Assembly: GCA_026709415.1 (NCBI GenBank)
Contig: JAPOSZ010000030.1
Span: forward strand, 62,001-126,000
Direction of reading: 5' to 3'
Source of the DNA: Flavobacteriaceae bacterium
Lineage (GTDB): Bacteria; Bacteroidota; Bacteroidia; Flavobacteriales; Flavobacteriaceae
Length of the DNA stretch: 64,000 nt
The notes below the pieces were generated by a model. That model worked only from the letters and a program-made list of their open reading frames with translations, had not been told where the DNA came from and searched no databases. A program made the position numbers and the translations under genes. Positions 8,884 to 17,905 of the stretch are shown here, piece by piece; position 1 is the first letter of the stretch, and the number at the start of each line of letters is the position of its first letter.

Positions 8884-10320
8884 ATGCCTAAAAAACTAAC
8901 GACTACCGGTGGAGCACCAGTTTCAAACAATCAAAAATCACTGACAGCTGGTCAGCCCGGGCCTCTTTTGATTTCTGATTATAAATTGGTGGAAAAATTA
9001 GCTCATCAAAACAGAGAAAGAATTCCAGAAAGAGTTGTTCATGCCAAAGGATGGGGAGCGTATGGAACCTTTACCGTTACGCATGATATCACCCAGTTCT
9101 CGCGTGCAGACCTTTTTTCTGAAATTGGCAAACGTTCACCAGTCCTTGCTCGATTTTCAACGGTAGCGGGCGAACTGGGGGCATCGGATACCGAACGAGA
9201 TGTACGAGGGTTTGCTTTAAAGTTTTATACCGATGAAGGTAATTGGGATATGGTTGGAAATAACACGCCAGTATTTTTTATAAGAGATGGGTATAAATTT
9301 CCTGATTTTATTCGAACCCAAAAACGGCACCCCAAAACTAATCTCAGATCACCCGAGGCGATGTGGGATTTTTGGTCATTAACACCTGAAAGTTTACACC
9401 AAGTGACCATTCTCATGTCTGATAGAGGATTGCCTATTTCCCCTATGCACATGAATGGATATGGGTCTCATACATTTAGTTTTTGGAATAAAAATAATGA
9501 GCGATTTTGGGTCAAATTTCATTTTAAAACGTTACAAGGACATCAGCACTATACCAACGAACAAGCCGCTGAAATCACGGGCCAAACCCGTGAAAAATAC
9601 CAAGAAGAATTATTTGGAGCCATCGAACAAGGCCATTTTCCTAAATGGGAATTTAAGATTCAAATCATGAACGAAGAGGACGCCCCAAAACAACCATTCA
9701 ATCCTTTTGATTTAACAAAAATATGGCCCCACAAAGACTTTCCACTCATTGATGTGGGGATTCTAGAGTTAAATAAGAACCCTGATAATTATTTTCAGCA
9801 TGTTGAAAATGCAGCTTTTTCTCCATCAAACGTCGTTCCTGGCATTTCATTTTCTCCAGATAAAGTATTACAGTCTAGAATATTTGCTTATGCTGATGCT
9901 CATCGCTATCGATTGGGAACTCACTATGAGGCTTTGCCTCCCAATGCCCCAAAAAACCAAGTAACGCATTATCATAAAGATGGTGCCATGCGATTTTTCA
10001 CCAATGATTTTGGGAATCCGGATGCTTACTATGAGCCAAATACCAAAGATGGAGCCGTAGAAGATCCTTCTGTTGAAGAACCTCCCATGAAAATTAGTGG
10101 AGATATCACTCGATATGAAGAAAATGACACCTATGGGGTTTACAAGCAACCAGGTGATTTATTTCGTTTATTCACTGATGAACAAAAAGAACGGTTATTC
10201 CAAAACATTGCAGCTGCTATGGAGGGGGTTTCTCCGGAGATCATTGAAAAACAATTACACCATTTTGATTTAGCTGATCCCGAATACGGTGCTGGAGTCA
10301 GAAATGCACTCGGACTCTAA
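8884..10320 (+). CDS. katA: Heme catalase, small-subunit type
   Basis: Monofunctional heme catalase (2 H2O2 to 2 H2O + O2), 478 residues, the length of clade III small-subunit enzymes. Distal His53 is in [12 protein letters not shown], the distal Asn is in [14 protein letters not shown] (about 126-127), and the proximal heme Tyr336 is in [15 protein letters not shown]. There is no signal peptide, so a cytoplasmic location is likely. The motif reads AKGWGAYG where AKGAGAFG is more usual, an acceptable change. An ankyrin-repeat gene follows on the same strand after 131 bases, a pairing known from Pseudomonas and Campylobacter, where the ankyrin partner supports catalase activity. It belongs to an accessory block inserted between yceD and pdxA. 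Confidence 0.96.
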   Translation: MPKKLTTTGGAPVSNNQKSLTAGQPGPLLISDYKLVEKLAHQNRERIPERVVHAKGWGAYGTFTVTHDITQFSRADLFSEIGKRSPVLARFSTVAGELGASDTERDVRGFALKFYTDEGNWDMVGNNTPVFFIRDGYKFPDFIRTQKRHPKTNLRSPEAMWDFWSLTPESLHQVTILMSDRGLPISPMHMNGYGSHTFSFWNKNNERFWVKFHFKTLQGHQHYTNEQAAEITGQTREKYQEELFGAIEQGHFPKWEFKIQIMNEEDAPKQPFNPFDLTKIWPHKDFPLIDVGILELNKNPDNYFQHVENAAFSPSNVVPGISFSPDKVLQSRIFAYADAHRYRLGTHYEALPPNAPKNQVTHYHKDGAMRFFTNDFGNPDAYYEPNTKDGAVEDPSVEEPPMKISGDITRYEENDTYGVYKQPGDLFRLFTDEQKERLFQNIAAAMEGVSPEIIEKQLHHFDLADPEYGAGVRNALGL

Positions 10321-10451
10321 TTGAATTTAGAATTCAATCTTCATATGGAATCCGGTTTCCTTTGATAAGGGATTGAGATGTCAATTCCTGTCCGATGAGC
10401 ATTAGGTTGGTATATACACTACTTCATTAGTCATTTTAAAAGTCCTTTCAT

Positions 10452-10916
10452 ATGGAAGAAATTTTTCAGTTTATCAGAAGTGGCGACCTCAAAAGTCTGA
10501 ACAAAATGGATGATCGAGTTGATTTTGATTCTTTCGTTGATCAAAGGGGTTCCACCCCATTAATTTTGGCCGCTTACTATAATCAAGTTGAAATTGTGAA
10601 GTTTTTGCTAAATCGATCAATTAATATCAACCACCAAGATCATTCTGGAAATACAGCCCTTATGGGGGCTTGTTTTAAAGGTTATAAAGAGGTCGTATTG
10701 ATTTTATTAGAGCATGGAGCTGACTGTAATATAAAAAATTACAATCAAGCCACCGCCCTGTTTTATGCCGCAGGTTTTAATCAACCTGAAATTGCTCAAA
10801 TTCTTTTGGAAAAAGGGGCCGATACCACCATCAAAGACAAATACGGTAAGACAGCATTTCAGCAGGCACAAGCTCAAGGGTTAGAAAAAAAGTTTCAGCA
10901 TATCAAACCCAATTGA
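10452..10916 (+). CDS. Ankyrin-repeat protein next to catalase
   Basis: 154 residues made almost entirely of ankyrin repeats. Four repeats are recognisable: GSTPLILAAYYNQVEIVKFLLNR, GNTALMGACFKGYKEVVLILLEHG, QATALFYAAGFNQPEIAQILLEKG and a final KYGKTAFQQAQAQG. There is no signal peptide or membrane segment, so it should be cytoplasmic like the catalase before it. In Pseudomonas aeruginosa (AnkB) and Campylobacter (Cj1386) ankyrin proteins encoded beside catalase are reported to support catalase function or heme supply. The same role is inferred here from position only. The 131-base gap holds an AT-rich palindrome (about 10320-10338) without a T tract, so read-through from katA is possible. 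Confidence 0.85.
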   Translation: MEEIFQFIRSGDLKSLNKMDDRVDFDSFVDQRGSTPLILAAYYNQVEIVKFLLNRSININHQDHSGNTALMGACFKGYKEVVLILLEHGADCNIKNYNQATALFYAAGFNQPEIAQILLEKGADTTIKDKYGKTAFQQAQAQGLEKKFQHIKPN

Positions 10917-10990
10917 TTTGGTAGTCTAATGGAAGCAGTTTTAATTTTAACTGGACCCTACTTCAAATAAAAAATGTCTCAATAAGTGGT

Positions 10991-11097
10991 TGCCATGTTC
11001 AACTATCTAGTGCAACAACAAGTTGTTTCGAAATGAAGTATTTAAGGGAAATAGTGGACTCCCATTCTTTATATTCTTTTCAAACAAATAGTGTTAT
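10991..11097 (+). repeat. Partial copy of a dispersed repeat (second copy near 44.2 kb, inverted)
   Basis: From TGCCATG at about 10991 this stretch aligns with the reverse complement of about 44234-44340. Shared blocks include TGCCATG, AGTGC, GAAAT, GGAAAT, GACTCCCATTCTT and AACAAATAGT. The longer copy has inverted ends; this one stops where an IS3-like end begins, as if half of it had been replaced. Confidence 0.6.
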
Positions 11098-11221
11098 GTA
11101 CCCCAAAATCAGGACAGCTGTTTAAGTTATATCTCACAGCAGATATTTTTATCATATGAAGCGAAGACAACATACGCCAGAACTCAAATCAAAGCGCTTC
11201 AAATTTTTAAAGAAGAATTAA
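11092..11221 (+). pseudogene. IS3-family remnant: left end and start of OrfA
   Basis: A short frame from ATG 11156 to stop 11219-11221 reads MKRRQHTPELKSKRFKFLKKN. This resembles the N-terminus of IS3-family OrfA proteins (MKRR.(F/H)(T/S)PE.K.K). Upstream, a TGTTATGTACCCC... stretch followed by AGGACAGCTG at about 11092-11120 looks like an IS3-type terminal repeat (TGTAC..CCCAAAA...GGACA). No transposase body or right end remains, so this is a decayed left end only. It abuts and slightly overlaps the 3' end of the abiEi-like gene on the other strand. Confidence 0.55.
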
Positions 11222-12008
11222 TTTGAATGTTCCACTTGCTATTCGTTTTCCCTTTTCTTTCTTTTGATGGGTCTAATGGAATATAAGATGGAGACAATAA
11301 CGATTGAAGTTCAGAAGTAATGGACGTCTCAATTTGCAATGTATCAAGCAAATACCCCAAACGCTTGACAACAGCTTGACTATTAGATTGCTTGATATAA
11401 TCTAAGAGCTTTGAAAAATCAACACGATTTTTTGCTTCTAATATTGCTTTTGCTGTAACTTGAATTCCACCAACATATTTAGGACGATTAACAATATCAA
11501 GAATGGTTTTTTCAAAATCACTGCATCTTACTTTATACATGTGGTTTAAATACTCTATCCAAATGGTTTCAAATCCATAGAATAATTTTTTCTTATGACT
11601 GATCAACTGATATTCCATCCCTTTTATCTCAATAAAATTTGGTGTCATTTGGTTTTTTAAAGCAATGTGTTGTTTTAATGAAGGGTTTTCAATTAATCCA
11701 TGAATTTGCAACGCTGAACAATATCCTAAATAATAATCATTGGTGCCAGCAAGTGCTTTAGCTGTTAAATAAGAATTCGGAAAAAATTCTTTTTCCATTA
11801 AATAATATGGAATAATCATGTAAAGTCCTTTTTTAAGTCTGAAGATTAATTGACGTTCAACTAACGCTTGTAAAAAACTTTGTATATAGGCTCTGGAGGA
11901 ATTAACAAAATAATTTTCAGCCTCTTGACTGGTGAAATAGGGTTTGTTGTTATTGACAAGGTATCTTAAAAAATCCGATGTGTTTTTAGTTACTACTTTA
12001 GTTTTCAT
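11199..12008 (-). CDS. AbiEi-like antitoxin / transcriptional regulator (orphan)
   Basis: 269 residues resembling the AbiEi family of type IV toxin-antitoxin systems. There is an N-terminal winged-helix region (about 1-65, KPYFTSQEAENYF, LIFRLKKGLYMI) followed by the antitoxin domain (YLTAKALAGTNDYYLGYCSALQIHGL, DFEKTILDIVNRPKYVGGI). In known systems AbiEi represses its operon and counteracts the AbiEii nucleotidyltransferase toxin encoded immediately downstream. Here no toxin gene follows: the downstream side is occupied by an IS3-type remnant, and the last codons overlap it. The C-terminus may therefore be altered by that event. It may be an orphan antitoxin left after loss of the toxin, or a stand-alone regulator. 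Confidence 0.7.
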   Translation of the reverse strand: MKTKVVTKNTSDFLRYLVNNNKPYFTSQEAENYFVNSSRAYIQSFLQALVERQLIFRLKKGLYMIIPYYLMEKEFFPNSYLTAKALAGTNDYYLGYCSALQIHGLIENPSLKQHIALKNQMTPNFIEIKGMEYQLISHKKKLFYGFETIWIEYLNHMYKVRCSDFEKTILDIVNRPKYVGGIQVTAKAILEAKNRVDFSKLLDYIKQSNSQAVVKRLGYLLDTLQIETSITSELQSLLSPSYIPLDPSKERKGKTNSKWNIQINSSLKI

Positions 12009-12377
12009 ATGATTTTAAAATAGTAAATAGACCTATTAATTAACAAAAATAAATATTGTCATTTTAATCAGTTTAGAAACTTCGCCTTTATTATCAAAAA
12101 TTTGAGACAACTGATCATATTTGGTGAGGTCTTTACATCCAGTCACAAAAAATTATAATTACCGGATACATATGACCTATGTTATTGATAACTTTATTTC
12201 AAACAAATAGATGGTTTTTATTCGTCCATCCAATTAATATGACTAGCCATCATGAGATGTTCTTTAAAACCATTATTTACAATTTTCAAAGAATATTGAA
12301 ATTTCAATTTTTCTGTTTCAAGTATGTTCTAACTTTGAGACCGTAGATTAAATGCCACACAAATATTTTTGCATTAG
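12009..12377. other. Intergenic region between abiEi-like gene and sulfatase
   Basis: 369 bases with no open frame I can support and no clear repeat. The only notable signal is TAACTTTG at 12330-12337, a -7-type box on the plus strand upstream of the sulfatase. Confidence 0.4.
12330..12337 (+). promoter_or_regulatory. Possible -7 box of sulfatase promoter
   Basis: TAACTTTG is identical to the box upstream of susC. It lies 67 bases before the preferred sulfatase ATG (40 before the alternative one). The expected -33 TTTG is only approximated by a TTTT run. Confidence 0.35.
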
Positions 12378-12404
12378 ATGATCCAATTCAGAATTTTAAG
12401 AACG

Positions 12405-14015
12405 ATGAATATTAGATTCAAAAGATTACTTTTTTATGTGATGTTTGGATTGATTTTTAAGAGTTGCGATAGAAAAACAGTGGAGCGTCCTAATATCGTT
12501 TGGATTGTTGCTGAAGATTTATCTCCAGAATTTCTGCCAATTTATGGCAATGAAACGATTGAACTCCCTAATCTTGAGTTTTTAGCAAAAAAAGGCATTG
12601 TCTTTAACAATGCCTACACACCGACACCTGTTTGTGCTCCAGCTCGAAGCGCTCTAATCACGGGTATGTATCCAACCACTATAGGAACCCACAACATGCG
12701 CACATATAGCAGCAACCAAATCAAGAATGAACCAACCCTCGGGATTCCTAATTACTCTCCAATCGTCCCCAATGGAGTCAAAATGTTTACAGAATATTTG
12801 AGAATCCATGGTTATCACTGTACCAATAATGCAAAAGAAGATTATAACTTCAAATCTCTAGATTCTGGATGGGACGAATCAAGTCCCCAAGCTCATTGGA
12901 GAAATCGTCCCCCAAAAACACCTTTTTTTACTGTTTTTAATTTTGGAATCACTCATGAATCGCAAATTTGGAATCAATCGAAAGAGCTTTTATTAGTTGC
13001 CCCAGAGCAAGTTCCAATACCGCCAATTTTCCCTGATAATGAAGTGGTAAGAAAAGATTTAGCTATTGGATATTCTAATATCATTCGATTAGATCAACAA
13101 ATCGGAAACATCATTGATCAATTAAAAGAAGACAAACTTTTTAAAAAGAGTGTGATATTCTTTTATGGGGATCATGGTGGGCCATTTCCGAGATACAAAC
13201 GATCCCTTTATGAAACGGGAATTAAAGTGCCTCTAATTGTCAAGCTACCTTACAATCAATCCAGTGGTTCTACTGAAGATGATTTTGTGAGTTTTATTGA
13301 TTTTGCTCCTACAGTGCTTTCATTGGCTGGCATTCGCCCACCGGATATCATGGAGGGGAATCCATTTTTAGGCTCATTTGCCATTCGTGATTCAATCAAT
13401 GAAATCTATGCCACATCCAATCGCTTTGATGAAAAAATCGACATGAAAAGAGCTATCAGATCAGGAAACTATAAGTTCATTCGAAATTTATATCCTGAGA
13501 TCTCAAACGCACTGGATATCAGTTATCGAAATTCCATGCCATTGATGCAACATCTTTCTGATTTATATAAAGATAATCAACTCAATAAACATCAAAGCCA
13601 ATGGTTTGATGTTCCCAAACCCAAAACCGAATTGTATGACTTATCGGTCGACCCATATGAACTAAATAATTTGGCCTATCAAGGTCAATATCGTCAGGTG
13701 GCTGATTCGTTGAGTCAAAAGTTGGATCGATGGATGCTCTATTCAGGGGATTTAGGCGTCTATCCTGAAAAAGAGTTGATGAATCAATGGTTGGTTGGAG
13801 GACAAAACCCGATTCTTTTACCTCCGATAGCAACGATTAAAAACGATTCAATTTATTTGGAAAGCCCTTTGGAAGACGCTACTATCGTTTATCGAAAAAA
13901 CGGAAACAAACATTGGGATATTTATACTCAACCGTTATCAATAGAATGGAATTTTGAATCCAAAGCGGTCCGCATTGGATATCAAGACAGTGCATTATGG
14001 ACTAATCCGAATTAG
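12405..14015 (+). CDS. Family S1 (formylglycine) sulfatase, lipoprotein
   Basis: Sulfate ester or sulfamate hydrolase of the alkaline phosphatase fold. The start at 12405 yields MNIRFKRLLFYVMFGLIFKSC, a lipoprotein signal with lipobox FKSC; an ATG at 12378 is the alternative. Metal-site segments follow (PNIVWIVAEDLSPEF), then the maturation motif C-A-P-A-R at 77-81, whose Cys must be converted to formylglycine by a maturase not encoded here, then FFYGDHGGPFPRYKRSLYETG with the second metal-site Asp/His. The wording VCAPARSALITGMYP..IG.HNMRT is close to sulfamidase-like S1 members. It ends 14 bases inside convergent pdxA. No carbohydrate gene adjoins it, so the substrate is unknown. Confidence 0.88.
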   Translation: MNIRFKRLLFYVMFGLIFKSCDRKTVERPNIVWIVAEDLSPEFLPIYGNETIELPNLEFLAKKGIVFNNAYTPTPVCAPARSALITGMYPTTIGTHNMRTYSSNQIKNEPTLGIPNYSPIVPNGVKMFTEYLRIHGYHCTNNAKEDYNFKSLDSGWDESSPQAHWRNRPPKTPFFTVFNFGITHESQIWNQSKELLLVAPEQVPIPPIFPDNEVVRKDLAIGYSNIIRLDQQIGNIIDQLKEDKLFKKSVIFFYGDHGGPFPRYKRSLYETGIKVPLIVKLPYNQSSGSTEDDFVSFIDFAPTVLSLAGIRPPDIMEGNPFLGSFAIRDSINEIYATSNRFDEKIDMKRAIRSGNYKFIRNLYPEISNALDISYRNSMPLMQHLSDLYKDNQLNKHQSQWFDVPKPKTELYDLSVDPYELNNLAYQGQYRQVADSLSQKLDRWMLYSGDLGVYPEKELMNQWLVGGQNPILLPPIATIKNDSIYLESPLEDATIVYRKNGNKHWDIYTQPLSIEWNFESKAVRIGYQDSALWTNPN

Positions 14016-15033
14016 ATTCAGTTGAAAGATAGTCCAATCGATTGTAGTAAACTTGTCTTCCAGTAAAAAGAGCTTCCCTAAATGAGTTGGCATTGGCTTT
14101 GTTTTTCCCAGCAATGTCAAAGGCCGTACCGTGATCGGGGGAAGTTCTAACTTTATCTAATCCAGCAGTAAAATTCACGCCATTACCAAAGGATAAAGCT
14201 TTAAACGGAATCAAGCCTTGATCGTGAAACATGGCTAAGGTGGCATCAAACTGCCGGTATTTTCCACTCGCAAAAAATCCATCGGCCGAAAAAGGCCCAA
14301 AAACAAATTCTTCGTTGTTTCGATATTTTTTAATTATAGGTGATATGGTATCGATTTCTTCAGATCCCATCACTCCGTTGTCCCCCGAATGGGGATTTAG
14401 GCCCAAAACGGCGACTTTGGGTCGATGGATACCAAAGTCTTGTTTTAGGGAATTTAATAATAAATCCAATTTTTGATGTAGGCGTTCTTTAGTAATCAAC
14501 CTGGGAATTTCTGATAATGCTATGTGTTCTGTGACTAGAGCGACTCTTAAATGTTCACTAACCATCATCATTAAAGTTTCTTGATTGAAAAAATCTTTTA
14601 GGTATTCTGTATGACCAGCGTATGGAAAATCTTCTGAATAACTACTTTGTTTATCAATAGGCGCCGTCACTAAACAATGAATTTTATCATTATTTAAAAC
14701 ATGGGTGGCTTCTTCTAAGGCCAGAACGGCCATCCGGCCCGATTCGGCATTTGACTGTCCCAACTGCCAATCAAACTCTTGATTTTCAGCCACTTCAAGT
14801 ACATTCAATGTATTATTTAAAACCTTGTTATCTTCTCCTATCGATCGAATTTTAGTTGATGATTTATAAAACCTGGCCATCTTTTGGAGAATTTGGCTGC
14901 TACCAAAGACAATCACTGTAAAAAAATCATACATTCTTTTGTCTTCAAAAGTTTTGATGATAATCTCTGGACCAATCCCATTGGGGTTCCCCATAGAGAT
15001 ACCAACAAGTATTTTTTTAGGTTTTGGAGGCAT
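14002..15033 (-). CDS. pdxA: 4-hydroxythreonine-4-phosphate dehydrogenase
   Basis: NAD-dependent enzyme of the DXP-dependent pyridoxal 5'-phosphate pathway. The frame could open at a TTG at 15060, but ATG 15033 (MPPKPKKILVGISMGNPNGIGPEI) is preferred because a TACTTTTG -7 box at 15058-15065 covers the TTG. 343 residues. Motifs: GNPNGIGPEI, APIDKQS, YAGHTEYL (metal His), LGLNPHSGDNG, MFHDQGLIPFK (metal His) and DHGTAFDIAGKNKANANSF. It is divergent from ribE. In flavobacteria pdxA normally precedes yceD-rpmF-fabH; here a four-gene accessory block lies between. Its 3' end overlaps the sulfatase gene convergently. Confidence 0.95.
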   Translation of the reverse strand: MPPKPKKILVGISMGNPNGIGPEIIIKTFEDKRMYDFFTVIVFGSSQILQKMARFYKSSTKIRSIGEDNKVLNNTLNVLEVAENQEFDWQLGQSNAESGRMAVLALEEATHVLNNDKIHCLVTAPIDKQSSYSEDFPYAGHTEYLKDFFNQETLMMMVSEHLRVALVTEHIALSEIPRLITKERLHQKLDLLLNSLKQDFGIHRPKVAVLGLNPHSGDNGVMGSEEIDTISPIIKKYRNNEEFVFGPFSADGFFASGKYRQFDATLAMFHDQGLIPFKALSFGNGVNFTAGLDKVRTSPDHGTAFDIAGKNKANANSFREALFTGRQVYYNRLDYLSTESNSD

Positions 15034-15057
15034 GTACTTTCTAACTAAATTGCCAGC

Positions 15058-15065
15058 CAAAAGTA
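15058..15065 (-). promoter_or_regulatory. -7 box of pdxA promoter
   Basis: Minus-strand TACTTTTG fits TAnnTTTG and lies 24 bases before the pdxA ATG at 15033. The same octamer precedes recA, the M1 peptidase gene and the bTHX gene. Its position argues for the shorter PdxA start. Confidence 0.45.
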
Positions 15066-15080
15066 GTCATTCAGTATCGT

Positions 15081-15692
15081 ATGTTTTCAGGTATCGTAGA
15101 ATCCATGGGTATCATAGAAAGCATTCATTCTAGTCAGAATTCAAAAGAATTCATCATCAATAGTCATTTATCGTCTGAGTTAACCATTGGGCAAAGTATT
15201 TCTCATAATGGGGTGTGCTTGACCGTCACCAAGTTTGATCAATCCACCTATGGTGTGACCGCTATTTCTGAAACTTTGCAAAGAAGTAATCTTGGTTTGC
15301 TTGGGAAGGGAAGTTACCTCAATTTAGAACGTAGTTTAAAAATGGGCGATCCTCTAGATGGGCATTTAGTACAGGGGCATGTAGACCAAATAGCCGTTTG
15401 CATCGAAACACCACAAAAAAAGGGACCAGGATTATATCGATTTGAATGTCACCATCCACCAAAGTTTCCCATCATCGAAAAAGGATCTATTTGTCTTGAT
15501 GGCATCAGTTTTACCGTTGTGGACACTGCTGACAGTCAATTCAGTATTTACATCATTCCTTATAGCTACCAATCCACCAACATGCAATTTTTAGAAAGGG
15601 GGACTCAAGTCAATATCGAATTTGACATCATTGGAAAATATATTACCAAGCTTTATGAGCGGGAAAAAGGGACAAGTTCTAATGACGATTAA
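15081..15692 (+). CDS. ribE: Riboflavin synthase, alpha chain type
   Basis: Converts two molecules of 6,7-dimethyl-8-ribityllumazine to riboflavin plus a pyrimidine. 203 residues with the internal duplication typical of the enzyme. The first barrel starts MFSGIVESMG and includes SHNGVCLTVT; the second starts GHLVQGHVDQ and includes ICLDGISFTV. The C-terminal helix for trimer contact is present (VNIEFDIIGKYITKLYER). The two barrels bind substrate between neighbouring monomers. It is divergent from pdxA with a 47-base gap, an arrangement common in flavobacteria. Confidence 0.96.
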   Translation: MFSGIVESMGIIESIHSSQNSKEFIINSHLSSELTIGQSISHNGVCLTVTKFDQSTYGVTAISETLQRSNLGLLGKGSYLNLERSLKMGDPLDGHLVQGHVDQIAVCIETPQKKGPGLYRFECHHPPKFPIIEKGSICLDGISFTVVDTADSQFSIYIIPYSYQSTNMQFLERGTQVNIEFDIIGKYITKLYEREKGTSSNDD

Positions 15693-15704
15693 AATTTAAA
15701 AAAA

Positions 15705-15713
15705 GGGGGGGGG
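15705..15713. repeat. G9 homopolymer between convergent genes
   Basis: Nine G in the spacer between ribE and the nucleotidyltransferase gene, 12 bases after the ribE stop. Nearby (15842-15859) AATCTGA and TCAGATT form an inverted repeat without a T tract. No function can be assigned. Confidence 0.5.
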
Positions 15714-15940
15714 ATTCGATACTTGATAAAACAAACCCTAAAATGAAATGTCAAGTTCTCTCAAAATTGACATTCCATACAATGTGGTAGCACTATCAAA
15801 GAGTGATATATTCCGTCGAGATGACAATGAATCAAAACTAGAATCTGATAGGTCAGATTAGATTAAGCGTATAAGTCCCATATTTTAGAACGCTTCGGTT
15901 TCGTGGTAGTAGACAGAGTACCATTCCATATGGTTCAATA

Positions 15941-16792
15941 CTATCCAATGCCTTTCAATACTTCAATATCATGAGCCGAAGTTAAATCAGGCAGGTGTTC
16001 TGAAACTGGGATACATAGCATTCCTTTTGGGTTTTTTGCAACGTAATCTACTACGGCTTGAGGGAGTTCTTTTTCATCTCTGATTTCGTTAAATGGACAT
16101 TCTTTTATGAAAGGAAACATCAAACCGCCATCAAAATTGAATACATTCATGCTCAGTCTAGTGCTCCCATTGGCATCTTTGTGTTTAGCAATTTGAGATA
16201 CACTAGGTTTTTCAATTATTTTTTTTAGAAACCAGTTTTCATCACAATTAATGATGGCAAATTTTGAAATTCGTTCTTGTGGAAATTGTAATCCATCTCG
16301 ATCATAGGCAATCATGGCACATGGTGCTTTTCTTTTGGATTTTAATGCTTTTAAGGTAGCTACTGAATATAAATTATCACCATTACAAACAGTGAAGTAG
16401 CAGGACTTTAATTGAGGGTATTGATCATAAGCCTGCAGCAGGGCATCAGCCGTTCCAGCCGGTTTACTTCTGTTATGTGCAATTTTTTGTATCACAAAAT
16501 GAATTTTGAGTTTGCCGTAAAGATTATCGGCATCTTTGGAACCAACAAGATTTTTAAATCCTTGATTCTGGGAACTCGTGATCAAATAGACATCTGTATA
16601 ATTGGCTGATTCAATATTTTGGAGTAGAAGACTCATCAAACTATCATTATCTTGAGTCACTGGAATGAGGCTTTTGTGATCCGATTGGGCAACTTTTTGA
16701 ATTTTGGGATCCAATGAAACATCCCCTAAAGATTTTTTCATTCGAGAAGACATCCCAGCTGCTAAAATGATAATACTAGAATTGTTTTTCAT
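15941..16792 (-). CDS. Sugar-1-phosphate nucleotidyltransferase (GT-A fold)
   Basis: 283 residues of the NTP-transferase family, which joins a nucleotide to a sugar 1-phosphate. The nucleotide loop ILAAGMSSRMKKS lies at about 9-21 and the metal/substrate block VCNGDNLYSVA near 137-147. EKPSVSQIAKH and STRLSMNVFNFDGG follow the order seen in the family. It starts 6 bases after the GHMP kinase stop and ends the GH109-kinase-transferase run on the minus strand. Kinase plus nucleotidyltransferase is the usual logic of sugar salvage to a nucleotide sugar. The nucleotide and the sugar are not determined; a hexosamine or hexose is possible. Confidence 0.82.
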   Translation of the reverse strand: MKNNSSIIILAAGMSSRMKKSLGDVSLDPKIQKVAQSDHKSLIPVTQDNDSLMSLLLQNIESANYTDVYLITSSQNQGFKNLVGSKDADNLYGKLKIHFVIQKIAHNRSKPAGTADALLQAYDQYPQLKSCYFTVCNGDNLYSVATLKALKSKRKAPCAMIAYDRDGLQFPQERISKFAIINCDENWFLKKIIEKPSVSQIAKHKDANGSTRLSMNVFNFDGGLMFPFIKECPFNEIRDEKELPQAVVDYVAKNPKGMLCIPVSEHLPDLTSAHDIEVLKGIG

Positions 16793-16798
16793 ATGACT

Positions 16799-17866
16799 TT
16801 AAACTATTTCGATGGGATAAGCCTTTTTGGAACCCGCCCCCAAAAACGCTCGAATCACTTTATTTTTTGTTTTTTGGTTTGCCAATGCAACGATACAACC
16901 ACCACCTCCGGAACCAACGGTTTTCGCTCCAAGAGCCCCCGCTTGTAATGCCCTTTGAATTTGGTTTTGCATCTCAATAGGTGTGTTTTGGATACACGTT
17001 TGCAGAATATCTTGGTGTTGATTGATTAATTGCCCAATTTGTTGCTGGTTGATAGCGACTTTTTGCAATAAGGCTTTGGCTTTCAAGGTAATTGAATAAT
17101 TATGGATGGTCGCATACCAATACGGTTGTAATTCTTGAGAAACCAAATCTTTATACTTTTTATAATCGGTTACGGAACTTTGGAGTAAATCAAAGTTTGG
17201 GTATTTGTTTTTGACTTGTTGAACAGCTTCTAAAGCGTATGTTTTGGCTTTTAAAAGCACTTGAAGGGTTCTCTTTTCAATCCCCGATTCGGCGATGATC
17301 AAATAATTTAAATTTTTGGGAAAGGAAGTACATTCTCTTGTCGTTGTATCGATGTACAACATCCCTCTTTGAGAAATGGTATACTGATCCATGATGCCCC
17401 CAGGCTGATTAAAATGAGAGACTTCCACCTGATGGGCCATTTTCCCTATCTCTAAATCACTTGGTTTTGAAATCTTGTTTTGTATCGACAACAAAAACCG
17501 AATCCAAGCCACAACAAGAGCAGAAGAGGAAGAGAGGCCTGCATTGATGGGAATATCACTTGATATAGTGATTTGGTAGCCCTGCTTGAACCGAACCCCC
17601 TGTTCTTGAAACAATTTGATTCCTGATAAAAAGTAATCATTGGGAGGTAAGGCATCAATGGGATGTTGTATATCAATGCTGCGGTTTTGATTGATATCGG
17701 GCAATCGGATTTTGAAATAACGTTCTGCAATGGATTGAGCTGTTAAGGTGATATATCGATTAATTGCTGCGGCAATCACCGGAAGTCCCAAATAATCTTG
17801 ATGGTCACCAAAAAGGCACACCCTAGCAGGAACCCGAATATGGATATCTTCTGTCTTACTTTTCAT
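16799..17866 (-). CDS. GHMP-family sugar kinase (galactokinase-like)
   Basis: 355 residues of the GHMP kinase superfamily, with galactokinase-type signatures. The substrate-binding motif PARVCLFGDHQDYLGLPV is at 13-30, the ATP loop INAGLSSSSAL at 107-117, a GGIMDQYT segment corresponds to the catalytic Asp region, and GSGGGGCIVAL is at 318-328. It should phosphorylate C1 of a sugar. It lies between a GH109 gene (39 bases upstream) and a nucleotidyltransferase gene (6 bases downstream), all on one strand. The context suggests salvage of the sugar released by GH109, possibly N-acetylgalactosamine, since a eukaryotic GHMP kinase of this branch acts on GalNAc. That substrate is inference. Confidence 0.85.
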   Translation of the reverse strand: MKSKTEDIHIRVPARVCLFGDHQDYLGLPVIAAAINRYITLTAQSIAERYFKIRLPDINQNRSIDIQHPIDALPPNDYFLSGIKLFQEQGVRFKQGYQITISSDIPINAGLSSSSALVVAWIRFLLSIQNKISKPSDLEIGKMAHQVEVSHFNQPGGIMDQYTISQRGMLYIDTTTRECTSFPKNLNYLIIAESGIEKRTLQVLLKAKTYALEAVQQVKNKYPNFDLLQSSVTDYKKYKDLVSQELQPYWYATIHNYSITLKAKALLQKVAINQQQIGQLINQHQDILQTCIQNTPIEMQNQIQRALQAGALGAKTVGSGGGGCIVALANQKTKNKVIRAFLGAGSKKAYPIEIV

Positions 17867-17905
17867 GGGATAGTATTTGAAAAGTATCGGGATAGAAAAT
17901 GGTCA

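Noticed and set aside
10320..10338. Palindrome after katA as a terminator
   Set aside because: No T tract on either strand, so an intrinsic terminator is not supported.
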